A stretch of 44,976 bases of DNA from the NCBI GenBank assembly GCA_905209435.1, contig CAJLTE010000015.1, positions 1-44,976 of the forward strand, in the 5' to 3' direction. Position 1 is the first letter of the stretch, and every line of letters begins with the position of its first letter. Under the pieces are notes generated by a model that worked only from the letters and a program-made list of their open reading frames with translations, was not told the DNA's origin and ran no database searches. Shown piece by piece: positions 16,539-25,211 of this stretch. The stretch comes from an uncultured Blautia sp. Lineage in GTDB: Bacteria > Bacillota_A > Clostridia > Lachnospirales > Lachnospiraceae. Both the position numbers and the translations under genes were made by a program.

Positions 16539-17822
16539 TTATACTAGATTAAGAGAATCTTTGTGATAATCATCTTTATTAGTGGTTGAATCATTAGTGC
16601 CTGAATCACTAGTGTCTGAACTATGGTCGTCAGAGTCGTTGTTGTCGGAGTCGCTGTCAGAATCTGCAGAATTATCACTGTCCTGAGAGGTAGAATCATC
16701 AAGCGGAGAATCTGTAAGAGTGCCGAAAATCGCATCTCCCAGTGTATTTCCCTCATCCTGAAGTTTCCAGGAAACCCCATCATTGATAAGTACAAAATCT
16801 ACATCATTAACAGTGGTAGCAGTATTGTTACTGATACTGTCCAGAAGAATTTCCAGGGATTTTTCATATCGTTTCTGAGAACCGTCAATGACCGCATCTG
16901 CAGAAGCAAGATATTCATCAAGCTTTGACTGATAATCGGACAGGATAGCATCACTGTCAAAGGTCGTGATCTCAGTTGTGACAGTTGCGTTATATCCGTT
17001 TTCGCTGCTGGATTTAATAACATAACTGAAATTGTTATGAATCTGTTCTACAAGTGCTTCTGCAATAGAGTTCTTTGCAGAATCGGATGTATTCATGATA
17101 TTTACCACACCCAGATAGGAACTCATTTCCTTCAAGTCCAGTTTTTCAAGGGTGTCGAGATAGACAGTCAGGGTATCCTCAGGTGAAAGGATATCCGGAT
17201 CAGCCAGATCTGTTATTAGACCGCCGACCAGGTCATTCTCCAGGAAACTTGTACGTTGAATCTCCCATTTTTCGTTTTTGCTGCTGCCAGTGTTTACAAG
17301 CTGTATGGTACAGTTTGTTTCTGCTGAGTCATATTCGTTATTATTCAGAAGCTGATTTAATATCAGATAATGTGCTTCAAGTGATTTGGAAGAATCTTTG
17401 GTATTTCCTGTCTGTGCCTGTGCTGCTTCTGTGATTCTGGTTCGGAGAAGCTCCGCTGCAAAATCTCTGGCAAGAGCCTGAGAATTAATAGTAGTCAATT
17501 TAACGGAAGCAGTGGCCGAGTTGTCTGCCGGGTCAACGCTGATATCCAGAATTTTGTAATCGAATTTCTGGAAAAAAAGAGAAAATGCTTCATTAATTTC
17601 ATCTGATAAACCGGTATTCTCTGTAGCGCCCGGAAACAATTCTTTATACGGTATGTATTTCTGGGTTGTTTCTGAATTAAGATTTTTTAACTGATCCAGT
17701 TCATTCTTTACTACATCTTTCACATTTGACTCATTCTTTCGGGAACAGCCGTTGGCTATAGATACAGCGAACAGAACAAGCAGGATGCAGAATATGGGAA
17801 CTAGACGTTTACTTATATTCAT
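16539..17822 (-). CDS. Orphan secreted lipoprotein with acidic low-complexity tail
   Basis: This 427-residue protein begins with a charged MNISKRL, a hydrophobic stretch and a Cys at about residue 26 (SIANGC). That is a slightly degenerate lipobox, so lipid anchoring is likely but not certain. The body (about 30-370) has repeated patterns of conserved-looking hydrophobic residues and resembles DUF5105-like or NTF2-like stress lipoproteins only in general form; I do not recognise the family. The last about 50 residues consist almost only of Asp, Ser, Asn and Thr, a flexible acidic spacer. It is transcribed alone, towards the TSUP gene, from a near-consensus promoter. The ribosome site is AAAGGAAAG, eight bases ahead of ATG. 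No function can be assigned. Confidence 0.8.
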   Translation of the reverse strand: MNISKRLVPIFCILLVLFAVSIANGCSRKNESNVKDVVKNELDQLKNLNSETTQKYIPYKELFPGATENTGLSDEINEAFSLFFQKFDYKILDISVDPADNSATASVKLTTINSQALARDFAAELLRTRITEAAQAQTGNTKDSSKSLEAHYLILNQLLNNNEYDSAETNCTIQLVNTGSSKNEKWEIQRTSFLENDLVGGLITDLADPDILSPEDTLTVYLDTLEKLDLKEMSSYLGVVNIMNTSDSAKNSIAEALVEQIHNNFSYVIKSSSENGYNATVTTEITTFDSDAILSDYQSKLDEYLASADAVIDGSQKRYEKSLEILLDSISNNTATTVNDVDFVLINDGVSWKLQDEGNTLGDAIFGTLTDSPLDDSTSQDSDNSADSDSDSDNNDSDDHSSDTSDSGTNDSTTNKDDYHKDSLNLV

Positions 17823-17855
17823 ACACGTTCTTTCCTTTCAAAGTATTTCCTGCTT

Positions 17856-17884
17856 ATTTTACCAGATTTTGTGGTGACTGTCAA
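17856..17884 (-). promoter_or_regulatory. Promoter of the orphan lipoprotein
   Basis: On the minus strand, TTGACA (17884-17879), a 17-bp spacer and TAAAAT (17861-17856) form a near-consensus sigma-A promoter, about 35 bp upstream of the start codon. Confidence 0.8.
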
Positions 17885-17982
17885 AAAAGTGAAAAATATG
17901 AACGAAATTCATAAAAAAAGTGTGAAAAAATTGTGAAAGTTGACACCATTTAGAGGGAAAGCTTTTTTTTTAACACGGAATC

Positions 17983-17991
17983 TGATATGAT
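17983..17991 (+). promoter_or_regulatory. Candidate extended -10 promoter for the exporter operon
   Basis: TGATATGAT at 17983-17991 gives an extended -10 (TGn plus TATGAT). There is only a T-run where the -35 should be, so promoter strength may depend on an activator. It lies 190 bp upstream of the first exporter gene, with a palindromic repeat in the leader. The rest of the 360-bp spacer holds the divergent lipoprotein promoter and no other gene. Confidence 0.4.
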
Positions 17992-18042
17992 AGGATAGAA
18001 TTGAGGTAAGTAGATTACTTGATTTCGTTAAGGCGTTTCGAG

Positions 18043-18102
18043 GTTATTGTTCACTGGTAATATCCCACGAGGCGCGTTGCTGGGCACGGAGTGAACAGTA
18101 AC
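18043..18102. repeat. Palindromic intergenic repeat, copy 2 (GTGAACAGTAAC family)
   Basis: GTTATTGTTCACT (18043-18055) pairs with AGTGAACAGTAAC (18090-18102), 12 of 13 positions with one G-T. The interior GTTGCTG...CACGG also matches the copy at 6574-6601. It can form a long hairpin in the leader of the exporter operon. Confidence 0.65.
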
Positions 18103-18182
18103 TGAATAATTACGATACAGAAAAACAGTAATGTATAATAGATATCAGCAGCAGTAAAGGTAATTACATCAAGGAGGCAATT

Positions 18183-19673
18183 ATGAAGAAACGTATTTTT
18201 ATCGTTTTGGGAATTCTGATCGCTGCGGGTGGTATTGGCAGTGGAGTCTGGTACCATTTCAACAAAAGTGGTCAGGGCGGATCAGCTGATACCGTGGTAT
18301 ATGTATCCAAGGTAAGCGTGATCACCGGGGCTGAGACAGCGGCAACCAATCGTTTTGCCGGTGTAGTGGAGCCGCAGAAGACCGTAAACGTAAATATAGA
18401 CAGCGGACGTAAAGTAAAAGAAGTAGAAGTAAAGACCGGAGAAGAGGTAAAGGCCGGTCAGCTGCTTTTTGAATATGATCTTAGCAGTATTCAGGATGAT
18501 CTGAAGCAGGCTCAGCTGGATCTGGACAGATTAAAGAATGAACAGATCAGTCTGACAGAACAGATTTCCACTCTGGAGGCAGAAAAAAAGAAAGCAAAGG
18601 CGGAGGACCAGCTTTCCTATACGATTGAGATTGAAACGAACAAAATGAATCTTAAGAAAAATGAATACAGTCAGAAGAGTAAACAGTCTGAGATCGACAA
18701 GCTTCAGAATGCGACGCAGAATACAGAAGTGCGCAGTGAAATTGACGGTGTGATCCAGAAAATCGACACATCAAAGATGAGCAGTGATGATGGAGATTCA
18801 GTAGATGACAGCAGTACAATGGACGGTATGTCTTCATCTGACAGCAGCACTGACAATTCTGCTTTTATCACAATACTGAGTACCGGAGCATACCGAGTAA
18901 AGGGAAAAGTAAATGAGCAGAACAGAGATTCTATAATACCGGGGGAAGCAGTGATCATCAGGTCCAGAGTGGACAGCAGCAAAACCTGGAAGGGCACAAT
19001 GGGATCCATTGATGTTAATAATGGAACATCTGAGGATGACAGTAATGATATGTACTTTGGAATGTCCAGTACAGGTTCAGATGATCAGACATCATCTACT
19101 TCCTACCCGTTTTATGTTGAACTGGATTCTTCAGAAGATCTGATGCTTGGACAGCATGTGTACATAGAACGGGATCTGGGACAGGATGAGCAGAAGGATG
19201 GTCTGTGGCTCAGTGATTATTATATTCTTGACACAGATACCAATGAGCCGTATGTATGGGCTGCCAATGATAAGAACAGACTGGAGAAACGTTATGTGAC
19301 ACTTGGAAAGCATGATGATGAACTGGGTGAGTATGAGATTGTTGACGGGCTTACAAAGAAGGATGCCATTGCATTTCCAACAGGATCTCTGGAAGAAGGA
19401 GAGAAGACAGAGGTCGGTGATCTGGCTCAGACAATGAGCGGCGGCGCTGATGGCATTACAGATATGAACTTTGACAATACAGATGAGTACCAGGATGATT
19501 CTGCAAATATGGATTCATATACAGAGGATTTCAGTGAGCCTGCTGTGGATGAGAATACTGATGATACAGAAGGAGACGGTTCTGATGATGCACTTGACCC
19601 GAATGAGGACCTCGTACCGATTGATGAGGCTCCGGGAGTCGGTGCGGATGAAGATATGGAGGGAATCGAATGA
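18183..19673 (+). CDS. Membrane-fusion (adaptor) protein of a MacAB/YknXYZ-like exporter, first copy
   Basis: A 496-residue adaptor anchored by an N-terminal helix (about residues 5-25). It has the biotinyl-lipoyl half-motif VNVNIDSGRKVKEVEVKTGEEVKAGQ near 70-100, split over more than 20 residues, a coiled-coil hairpin at about 105-185, the second lipoyl half SEIDGVIQKI near 192, and a beta-barrel region after a Ser/Asp-rich loop. The C-terminal about 90 residues are strongly acidic. In Gram-positives such adaptors sit outside the membrane and connect or modulate the FtsX-type permease. Its 3' end overlaps the ATPase gene by 4 bases (ATGA). It is paralogous in plan to the adaptors at 20346 and 30264. 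The exported substrate is unknown. Confidence 0.85.
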   Translation: MKKRIFIVLGILIAAGGIGSGVWYHFNKSGQGGSADTVVYVSKVSVITGAETAATNRFAGVVEPQKTVNVNIDSGRKVKEVEVKTGEEVKAGQLLFEYDLSSIQDDLKQAQLDLDRLKNEQISLTEQISTLEAEKKKAKAEDQLSYTIEIETNKMNLKKNEYSQKSKQSEIDKLQNATQNTEVRSEIDGVIQKIDTSKMSSDDGDSVDDSSTMDGMSSSDSSTDNSAFITILSTGAYRVKGKVNEQNRDSIIPGEAVIIRSRVDSSKTWKGTMGSIDVNNGTSEDDSNDMYFGMSSTGSDDQTSSTSYPFYVELDSSEDLMLGQHVYIERDLGQDEQKDGLWLSDYYILDTDTNEPYVWAANDKNRLEKRYVTLGKHDDELGEYEIVDGLTKKDAIAFPTGSLEEGEKTEVGDLAQTMSGGADGITDMNFDNTDEYQDDSANMDSYTEDFSEPAVDENTDDTEGDGSDDALDPNEDLVPIDEAPGVGADEDMEGIE

Positions 19674-20341
19674 TACTGGAATTAAAGGGTATTTATAAAG
19701 AATATCAGCAGGGAAAAATGACAGTTCCGGTATTAAAAGATGTAAATTTTTCCATGGAAGAGGGCGAATATGTTGCGATTATGGGCCCTTCCGGATCGGG
19801 AAAGACAACACTTATGAATATCATAGGGTGTCTGGATAAGCAGACACAGGGAACATTTTTTCTTGATGGAGTAGATATCAAGGCATGTTCAGAGAATGCA
19901 ATGTCAGATATCAGACTAAATAAGATAGGCTTTGTATTTCAGAGCTTTCATCTTCTTCCGAAACAGAGTGCGCTGGCAAATGTGGAAATGCCGTTAAATT
20001 ATGCAAAAGTGCCTAAGAAAGAGAGAAGAGAACGCGCGCTGAAGGCACTTGACAGAGTCGGGTTGGCTGACAGGGTTGATTTTAAGCCAAATCAGTTATC
20101 CGGTGGTCAGATGCAGAGAGTTGCCATTGCAAGGGCAATTGTTAATAATCCAAAGCTTTTACTGGCTGATGAGCCTACAGGTGCACTTGACAGTAAATCA
20201 GGTGCACAGGTTATGGAACTTTTTCAGCGGCTTAATGATGAAGGTGTTTCAGTTTTGATGATCACTCATGATGCTGATATTGCGGCACATGCGAAGAGAG
20301 TAGTTACGATTAAAGATGGTATTCTTCAGGAAAAGAGGTGA
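19670..20341 (+). CDS. ABC exporter ATPase, MacB/LolD/YknY type
   Basis: A 223-residue nucleotide-binding subunit: Walker A GPSGSGKTT at 39-47, Q-loop FVFQSFHLLP, signature LSGGQMQR, Walker B LLLADEPTG, and the switch His in MITHD. The LLP sequence after the Q-loop and the short total length place it with LolD/MacB-type ATPases that pair with FtsX-fold permeases. It overlaps the upstream adaptor by 4 bases and is followed after 4 bases by the second adaptor. With the permease at 22335 it should form a mechanotransmission-type exporter rather than an importer. Confidence 0.94.
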   Translation: MILELKGIYKEYQQGKMTVPVLKDVNFSMEEGEYVAIMGPSGSGKTTLMNIIGCLDKQTQGTFFLDGVDIKACSENAMSDIRLNKIGFVFQSFHLLPKQSALANVEMPLNYAKVPKKERRERALKALDRVGLADRVDFKPNQLSGGQMQRVAIARAIVNNPKLLLADEPTGALDSKSGAQVMELFQRLNDEGVSVLMITHDADIAAHAKRVVTIKDGILQEKR

Positions 20342-20345
20342 TCCT

Positions 20346-22316
20346 ATGGGCAGAGCAAAGAAAATCCTTGCGGGTGTGCTTGCAGTGGTGATCGCCGGAT
20401 GCGGAATTACAGCCGGACTGATGCAGCTGAAGAAGAACAGTCAGAAAACAGTAGATGTTACACCGGTAAGCGGATTACTGCAGGAATATTACACACCCAC
20501 AACAACAATTGACGGAACAGTAACATCCAGTGCAACACAGACTGTAAACGGAGATAAGGATCTGATCATAGATCAGGTTTATGCGAATAAGGGAGACTCT
20601 GTGGACAAAGGAGATCCGCTGGTCTCATTTGATACCACTCTTGTGGAAATGGAACTGAATATTGCAAAGCTGAAGAAGCAGAAGGTGCAGCAGGATCTGG
20701 ACAAAGCTGTTAACAGGCTGACAAGCCTTCAGAATGGTGTTCCTGTGGAGGAGACAGATGCAGGTACAAACGCTGATGATCTGAGTTCCACGTCAGGAAA
20801 CAGCGCAGATGACAGTATAGGTGATGATGAGATGACACCTGATAATACTATGTCATCTGCAGCTGATATGTCAGGAAATTATCTGGCAGCCGCGATCCAT
20901 CCTTTTCTGTTATCTGCATTTACAGACGAGATAGGTTCGGACAGTGCTTCGTCAGCTAACAGCAGTTCATCTGCAGATGGCAGCAGTCAGCCGGCAGATG
21001 AGAATTCCTCAGAAAGTACAGATAATATAAATGACTCTCCTGTATATGCAGATCCTTCAGCGGGCGGATTCAGCGATGGCAATGATTCTTTTGGCACAGG
21101 ATCCGCAGACGATGATGTATCAGTGTTATCCCCGACACCTACACCAAGGATAGAGGATACAATAACAGACGGTAATGAAACATTTTATCAGAAACTGGAT
21201 GGAAAATCTGTTCCATTTACGGGATCCGGTACAGAAGATGATCCGTATGTATATCTGTGCAGCAGTGCAAAAGAGAAAGTAACAGTAATGGGTTCTTTCT
21301 TTAACAAGCTTGCAGGATATAGTGAGGATGGAACAAGAATCGTACATCAGGGCGGTTACTGGTATCTGCTGGAGTTTCATCAGAGTGATACGATCTCGGA
21401 TTATGAAAACAGAAAGTCATCCTGTACAGGTTACTATCTGGTAAACGGAAGTCTTCTGGAGAAACCGGTATATGAATTTGCAGAAGTAGAGTTTACTCTG
21501 GCTGATGCATCGAAATATGACGAGGTTCCTGATGATAACGATGATGATAACCCGGGTGATGGGGACGATGGGGAGCCCACAGGGACACCTGTTTCCAGAG
21601 AAGATGCGATCAAATATCAGAAGAGTAAGATTGCAAGTCTGAAACTGGATCTGCAGGAAAGTGACATCAAAATATCCCAGTTGGAGAAGAAAGCAGACAA
21701 GAAACTTATCAGCAGTAAACTTGACGGTACAGTTACGTATGTAAATGGAGCCAGTGGTGAAACTACGGACGGAAAAGCTCTTATCAAAGTAAAGAGCAGC
21801 GATGGATTCTATGTAGTGGGTTCTGTAAGTGAACTGATGCTGGATGATATTAAAGAAGGAACAAAGCTTAACTGTACAAGCTATACCAGCGGCTCGTTTG
21901 AAGCAGAAGTTATGGATGTCTCAGAATATCCTGTAACAGGAAACAGCTTCTATGGAAGCAGTAATCCAAATGTTTCATATTATGCATTTACTGCAGTAGT
22001 GACGGACAAAAGTCTTCAGCTGGAGGATCAGGACTGGGTTACTATCAATTATGAAGCTTCAACTTCAGAGGGAAGTATGGTAATTCAGAAAGCTTTTGTC
22101 AGAAGCGATAATGGCAGTAATTATGTGTATAAAGATGACAATGGAGTGCTGAAGAAACAGGAAATTTCTGTCGGGGCAACTGTAGACAGCGGTTACGATG
22201 TAATTGTCAAGGGCGGAATCAGCGCAGACGATCTGATTGCTTTTCCTTATGGAAAAGATGTCAAAGAAGGGGCAAAAACCAAAGAAGTTACCCTGGATGA
22301 TATGTATGGATATTGA
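20346..22316 (+). CDS. Second adaptor protein of the exporter, with a large domain insertion
   Basis: A 656-residue HlyD/MacA-like adaptor. The N-terminus MGRAKKILAGVLAVVIAGC fits a lipobox (IAGC, Cys19) but is followed by more hydrophobic residues, so it is either lipid-anchored or a membrane helix. The first lipoyl half (KDLIIDQVYANKGDSVDKGD) is followed by one coiled-coil helix at about 95-130. Then come about 290 residues of Ser/Asp-rich linker, a PTPTP hinge, a compact domain beginning VPFTGSGTEDDPYVYLC and another acidic linker; the return helix begins near 425. The second lipoyl half and barrel follow. Thus a whole domain appears inserted at the hairpin tip. I start at ATG 20346 behind AGAGGTG; an in-frame upstream GTG-type start is inside the ATPase gene. 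Confidence 0.82.
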   Translation: MGRAKKILAGVLAVVIAGCGITAGLMQLKKNSQKTVDVTPVSGLLQEYYTPTTTIDGTVTSSATQTVNGDKDLIIDQVYANKGDSVDKGDPLVSFDTTLVEMELNIAKLKKQKVQQDLDKAVNRLTSLQNGVPVEETDAGTNADDLSSTSGNSADDSIGDDEMTPDNTMSSAADMSGNYLAAAIHPFLLSAFTDEIGSDSASSANSSSSADGSSQPADENSSESTDNINDSPVYADPSAGGFSDGNDSFGTGSADDDVSVLSPTPTPRIEDTITDGNETFYQKLDGKSVPFTGSGTEDDPYVYLCSSAKEKVTVMGSFFNKLAGYSEDGTRIVHQGGYWYLLEFHQSDTISDYENRKSSCTGYYLVNGSLLEKPVYEFAEVEFTLADASKYDEVPDDNDDDNPGDGDDGEPTGTPVSREDAIKYQKSKIASLKLDLQESDIKISQLEKKADKKLISSKLDGTVTYVNGASGETTDGKALIKVKSSDGFYVVGSVSELMLDDIKEGTKLNCTSYTSGSFEAEVMDVSEYPVTGNSFYGSSNPNVSYYAFTAVVTDKSLQLEDQDWVTINYEASTSEGSMVIQKAFVRSDNGSNYVYKDDNGVLKKQEISVGATVDSGYDVIVKGGISADDLIAFPYGKDVKEGAKTKEVTLDDMYGY

Positions 22317-22334
22317 TAAGAAAGGAGACATTTT

Positions 22335-23594
22335 ATGCTTGAAAATATACGCCTGGCTTTTCAGGGAATATGGTCACATATGATGCGGTCCTTCCTGACA
22401 ATGCTGGGTATTATCATTGGTATTGCATCTATTATTGCAATTGTTTCTACGATCAAGGGGACCAGTGAACAGATTAAAGAGGATCTGATCGGCGCAGGAA
22501 CCAATACAGTAAATGTTTATCTGTATGAAGGAGATAACCAGTATGATGCAGAATACGGAAATTCTGCAAATGTACCAGTTCTGTCCGATGATGTCAAAGA
22601 AGAAGTTATGGATCTTGATCATGTAGAGAATGCAACTTTTTATTATAACAGTACAAGTGCTTCTATTTATAATAATAACAACAGCCTGGATGGAGGAAGT
22701 GTTTACGGAATTGATGTAAATTATCTGAATACCTGTGGATATGTGATTCAGTCAGGCAGAGGTTTCGTACAAGATGATTACAAAAATTATAACAAGGTTG
22801 CGTTGATCGATGAAAATGCAGCTCAGAATTTGTTTCCGTCTCAGAATCCTGTAGGACAGACAGTGGAGATTAATCAGGAACCGTATACGATTGTAGGTGT
22901 GATCCGTCAGGATGAAAATTACCAGCCAACGATTAACAGTATTGATGAGTATTACCAATATTATCAGGCAATTGTTGGAAGTGTGATGATTCCGGATACC
23001 TGCTGGCCGATTTCGTTCAAGTTTGATGTTCCCCAGAATGTGATCGTAAAGGCTGACAGCACAGATACCATGAGTTCTGTAGGAAATTCTGTGGCAGATG
23101 CATTAAATAATTCCATTGCATCATTAAATACCAGCGGACAGACAACGATGAAGTATCAGGCCGAGGATATCATGAAACAGGTTAAAAATATGCAGAAACT
23201 CAGCGAGAGTACCAACAATCAGCTGATCTGGATCGCAAGTATTTCTCTTCTTGTAGGCGGTATTGGTGTTATGAATATTATGTTGGTTTCCGTTACAGAG
23301 CGTACCAAGGAGATTGGTCTTAAGAAAGCCATCGGAGCCCGTAAGAAAACTATTCTTGGACAGTTTCTGACAGAAGCTTCCGTACTTACCAGTATTGGAG
23401 GAATTATCGGAGTGGTGACAGGAATCGGATTGTCGAAAGTGGTAGGAAAGGTAACAGGTTCTCCTACGGCGATCAGCATACCATCAATCGTGATCGCAGT
23501 ATTGTTTTCTACTGTGATCGGGGTAGTGTTTGGACTGCTTCCGTCTGTGAAGGCAGCTAATCTGAATCCAATTGATGCGCTGAGAAGTGAATAA
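22335..23594 (+). CDS. FtsX/MacB-type ABC permease
   Basis: A 419-residue permease: helix 1 at about 18-45 (SFLTMLGIIIGIASIIAIVS), a MacB-type periplasmic core domain (about 50-285) containing VALIDENAAQNLFPSQNPVGQTV, and three C-terminal helices with the family signature VSVTERTKEIGLKKAIGARK near 325 and PSVKAANLNPIDALRSE at the end. These features define MacB/YknZ permeases. It closes the operon adaptor-ATPase-adaptor-permease and is followed by a strong terminator. Typical substrates of the family are antimicrobial peptides, toxins or lipoproteins; none can be named here. Confidence 0.93.
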   Translation: MLENIRLAFQGIWSHMMRSFLTMLGIIIGIASIIAIVSTIKGTSEQIKEDLIGAGTNTVNVYLYEGDNQYDAEYGNSANVPVLSDDVKEEVMDLDHVENATFYYNSTSASIYNNNNSLDGGSVYGIDVNYLNTCGYVIQSGRGFVQDDYKNYNKVALIDENAAQNLFPSQNPVGQTVEINQEPYTIVGVIRQDENYQPTINSIDEYYQYYQAIVGSVMIPDTCWPISFKFDVPQNVIVKADSTDTMSSVGNSVADALNNSIASLNTSGQTTMKYQAEDIMKQVKNMQKLSESTNNQLIWIASISLLVGGIGVMNIMLVSVTERTKEIGLKKAIGARKKTILGQFLTEASVLTSIGGIIGVVTGIGLSKVVGKVTGSPTAISIPSIVIAVLFSTVIGVVFGLLPSVKAANLNPIDALRSE

Positions 23595-23623
23595 AAAGAA
23601 AAAAATAATAAGAAAATAGAAAT

Positions 23624-23665
23624 GGACTCAATATACAATAGAGGGTGGTATATTGAGTCCGTTTT
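23624..23665 (+). terminator. Terminator between exporter permease and convergent kinase gene
   Basis: A 13-bp perfect stem, GGACTCAATATAC (23624-23636) with its complement at 23648-23660 and an 11-nt loop, followed by GTTTTG. A-rich sequence on the other side lets it serve the minus strand too. Confidence 0.85.
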
Positions 23666-23740
23666 GCATGTCAGAAAAATGTAGTTTACAGTCACACGGA
23701 TATTTGCAATTGAAGCAGGGAGATTAGAGTAATCATATTA

Positions 23741-25024
23741 TTATGACGCAGGTGTGTAAAGGGAGATCAGGAAAGTAGAACCTCCGCCCGGAGTATCCTG
23801 TACGGTAATTGTACCCTGGTGCAGGGTAATGATCTCATAGGCAATGCACAGTCCAAGTCCAAAATGTTGTTTGTTATTTCTGGCAGAGTCTGCTCTGTAG
23901 AAACGCCGAAAGACAGAAGTCTTGGCAGAGTCCGGAATTCCGGGCCCATTATCAATGACTGAAAGACAGAAGCCCTTGGCATTCTGTGTCAGAGTGATCC
24001 GGATTTTTCCATGTTCAGGTACATAACTGATTGCATTGTCCAGAAGAATTCCCAGAACCTGGCTGATTCGCTCCGGATCACAGCTGCAGAGTGGAAGCTC
24101 TTCTTCCGGCAGTTTAACAGAGAAGTTCATATGATGTTCCTGCATCAGTGGTTCATATTTTTCATAGGTATCCAGAACCAGAGTATCCAGTTCGCAGGGA
24201 ACGGGATGCATCTTCCAGGAATGATTATCTGCATTTGACAGAGAGAGCATATCGTTTACCAGAAGGGACATTCGTGTCCCTTCTTTTTCTATTACAGATA
24301 AGAAATGTGCCTGTTCATCAGGTTCAGCTTTCTTCATGGCAGAAATGCCTGACAGGATCACAGCCAGAGGGGAGCGCAATTCATGGGAGGCTGCAGCAAT
24401 AAATTCTGTCTGTGCCTGTCTGTTTTCTTCCAGCGGTGCGATCATTTTCCCGGTGAAAAACCAGGAAAAAATGCTCAGCGCCAGGATAGCAAGAAAGGCT
24501 GTACCAAAGAAAGCGAGCCGCTGCAGAAGAATTTCATGTTTCATAGAATTTAAAGGATACAAAATGATCATACTGACAATTCCCTGGTCTTTTGGGATCA
24601 ATGCTGTGGATACATAGAAATCTTTTATCTGAAAAAAGACATTCTTAGTCAGCTTATTGACAACTCCCGGATTGGAGAGATCAAGTCCGTGAGAATCAGC
24701 AGAAACTGAAGCAGCTTTCTGAAAAATATTTTCTTCGGCAGATGTTCCCTGCAGTTTTTTGAGATAAAGGGAGTTTCCGTTATCTTTGATATCTATGGAA
24801 ATACCATAATTCTGTTCTGCCTGCAGGATCCATTGATTAGTGATCATGGACTGGGATTCTATATGGGAAATACAGGACATGGCATTATTCTGAAAGGTTG
24901 TCCAGATATTTTCCTGTGTACTTCTCACAGCTATGAAATTGCAGAACATGGTCATGATAAGAATGACTGCACCGATGATCAGAGCAGAGAAAAAGGTCAT
25001 TTGAATATGAAGTCTGCGAAACAT
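23741..25024 (-). CDS. Sensor histidine kinase
   Basis: A 427-residue membrane kinase: helix 1 at about 10-34, an extracytoplasmic sensor region of about 135 residues without a recognisable named fold, helix 2 at about 170-191, then the HisKA domain with His214 in AASHELRSPLAV, N-box LLDNAISY (Asn330), G1 box DNGPGIP near 358 and G2 box GLGL at 389-392. There is little or no HAMP domain between helix 2 and the phospho-acceptor helix. It is transcribed away from its presumed partner response regulator at 25212, sharing a 187-bp control region. Divergent kinase and regulator genes are less common than an operon. Start ATG follows AAGGAGAAC on the minus strand. The signal sensed is unknown. Confidence 0.93.
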   Translation of the reverse strand: MFRRLHIQMTFFSALIIGAVILIMTMFCNFIAVRSTQENIWTTFQNNAMSCISHIESQSMITNQWILQAEQNYGISIDIKDNGNSLYLKKLQGTSAEENIFQKAASVSADSHGLDLSNPGVVNKLTKNVFFQIKDFYVSTALIPKDQGIVSMIILYPLNSMKHEILLQRLAFFGTAFLAILALSIFSWFFTGKMIAPLEENRQAQTEFIAAASHELRSPLAVILSGISAMKKAEPDEQAHFLSVIEKEGTRMSLLVNDMLSLSNADNHSWKMHPVPCELDTLVLDTYEKYEPLMQEHHMNFSVKLPEEELPLCSCDPERISQVLGILLDNAISYVPEHGKIRITLTQNAKGFCLSVIDNGPGIPDSAKTSVFRRFYRADSARNNKQHFGLGLCIAYEIITLHQGTITVQDTPGGGSTFLISLYTPAS

Positions 25025-25083
25025 AAAAGGTTCTCCTTTATCAAAACAATTTCTGATATTATATCACGAAAATCTATAAGGAA

Positions 25084-25093
25084 TCTCTAAATT
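25084..25093 (-). promoter_or_regulatory. Candidate regulator half-site in the kinase promoter region
   Basis: On the minus strand AATTTAGAGA repeats exactly the sequence found at 25164-25173 on the plus strand. It lies 20 bp upstream of a minus-strand TATAAT (25063-25058). It could allow the same regulator to act on the kinase gene. Confidence 0.4.
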
Positions 25094-25154
25094 TCTGTTT
25101 TTCGCGAAAAGTACTGCTCAGATATGGAATGAACAATAATATCTCTGAAAATGT

Positions 25155-25188
25155 TATAGAGACAATTTAGAGAAAACTCATGTATAAT
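25155..25188 (+). promoter_or_regulatory. Candidate response-regulator box plus promoter of the regulator gene
   Basis: Two direct half-sites, TATAGAGA (25155-25162) and TTTAGAGA (25166-25173), lie 11 bp apart, about one DNA turn, as OmpR-family dimers prefer. The -10 hexamer TATAAT (25183-25188) starts after a 9-bp gap. The box occupies the -35 region, where no TTGACA is present. A matching box with the same 9-bp gap lies at 25871-25904. Confidence 0.6.
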
Positions 25189-25211
25189 GAAAAGTCAGGA
25201 GGAAAGAGAAG

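Noticed and set aside
17949..17956. TTTAGAGG as a regulator box for the exporter operon
   Set aside because: Only one half-site, no partner 11 bp away, and the distance to the candidate -10 is 29 bp rather than 9.
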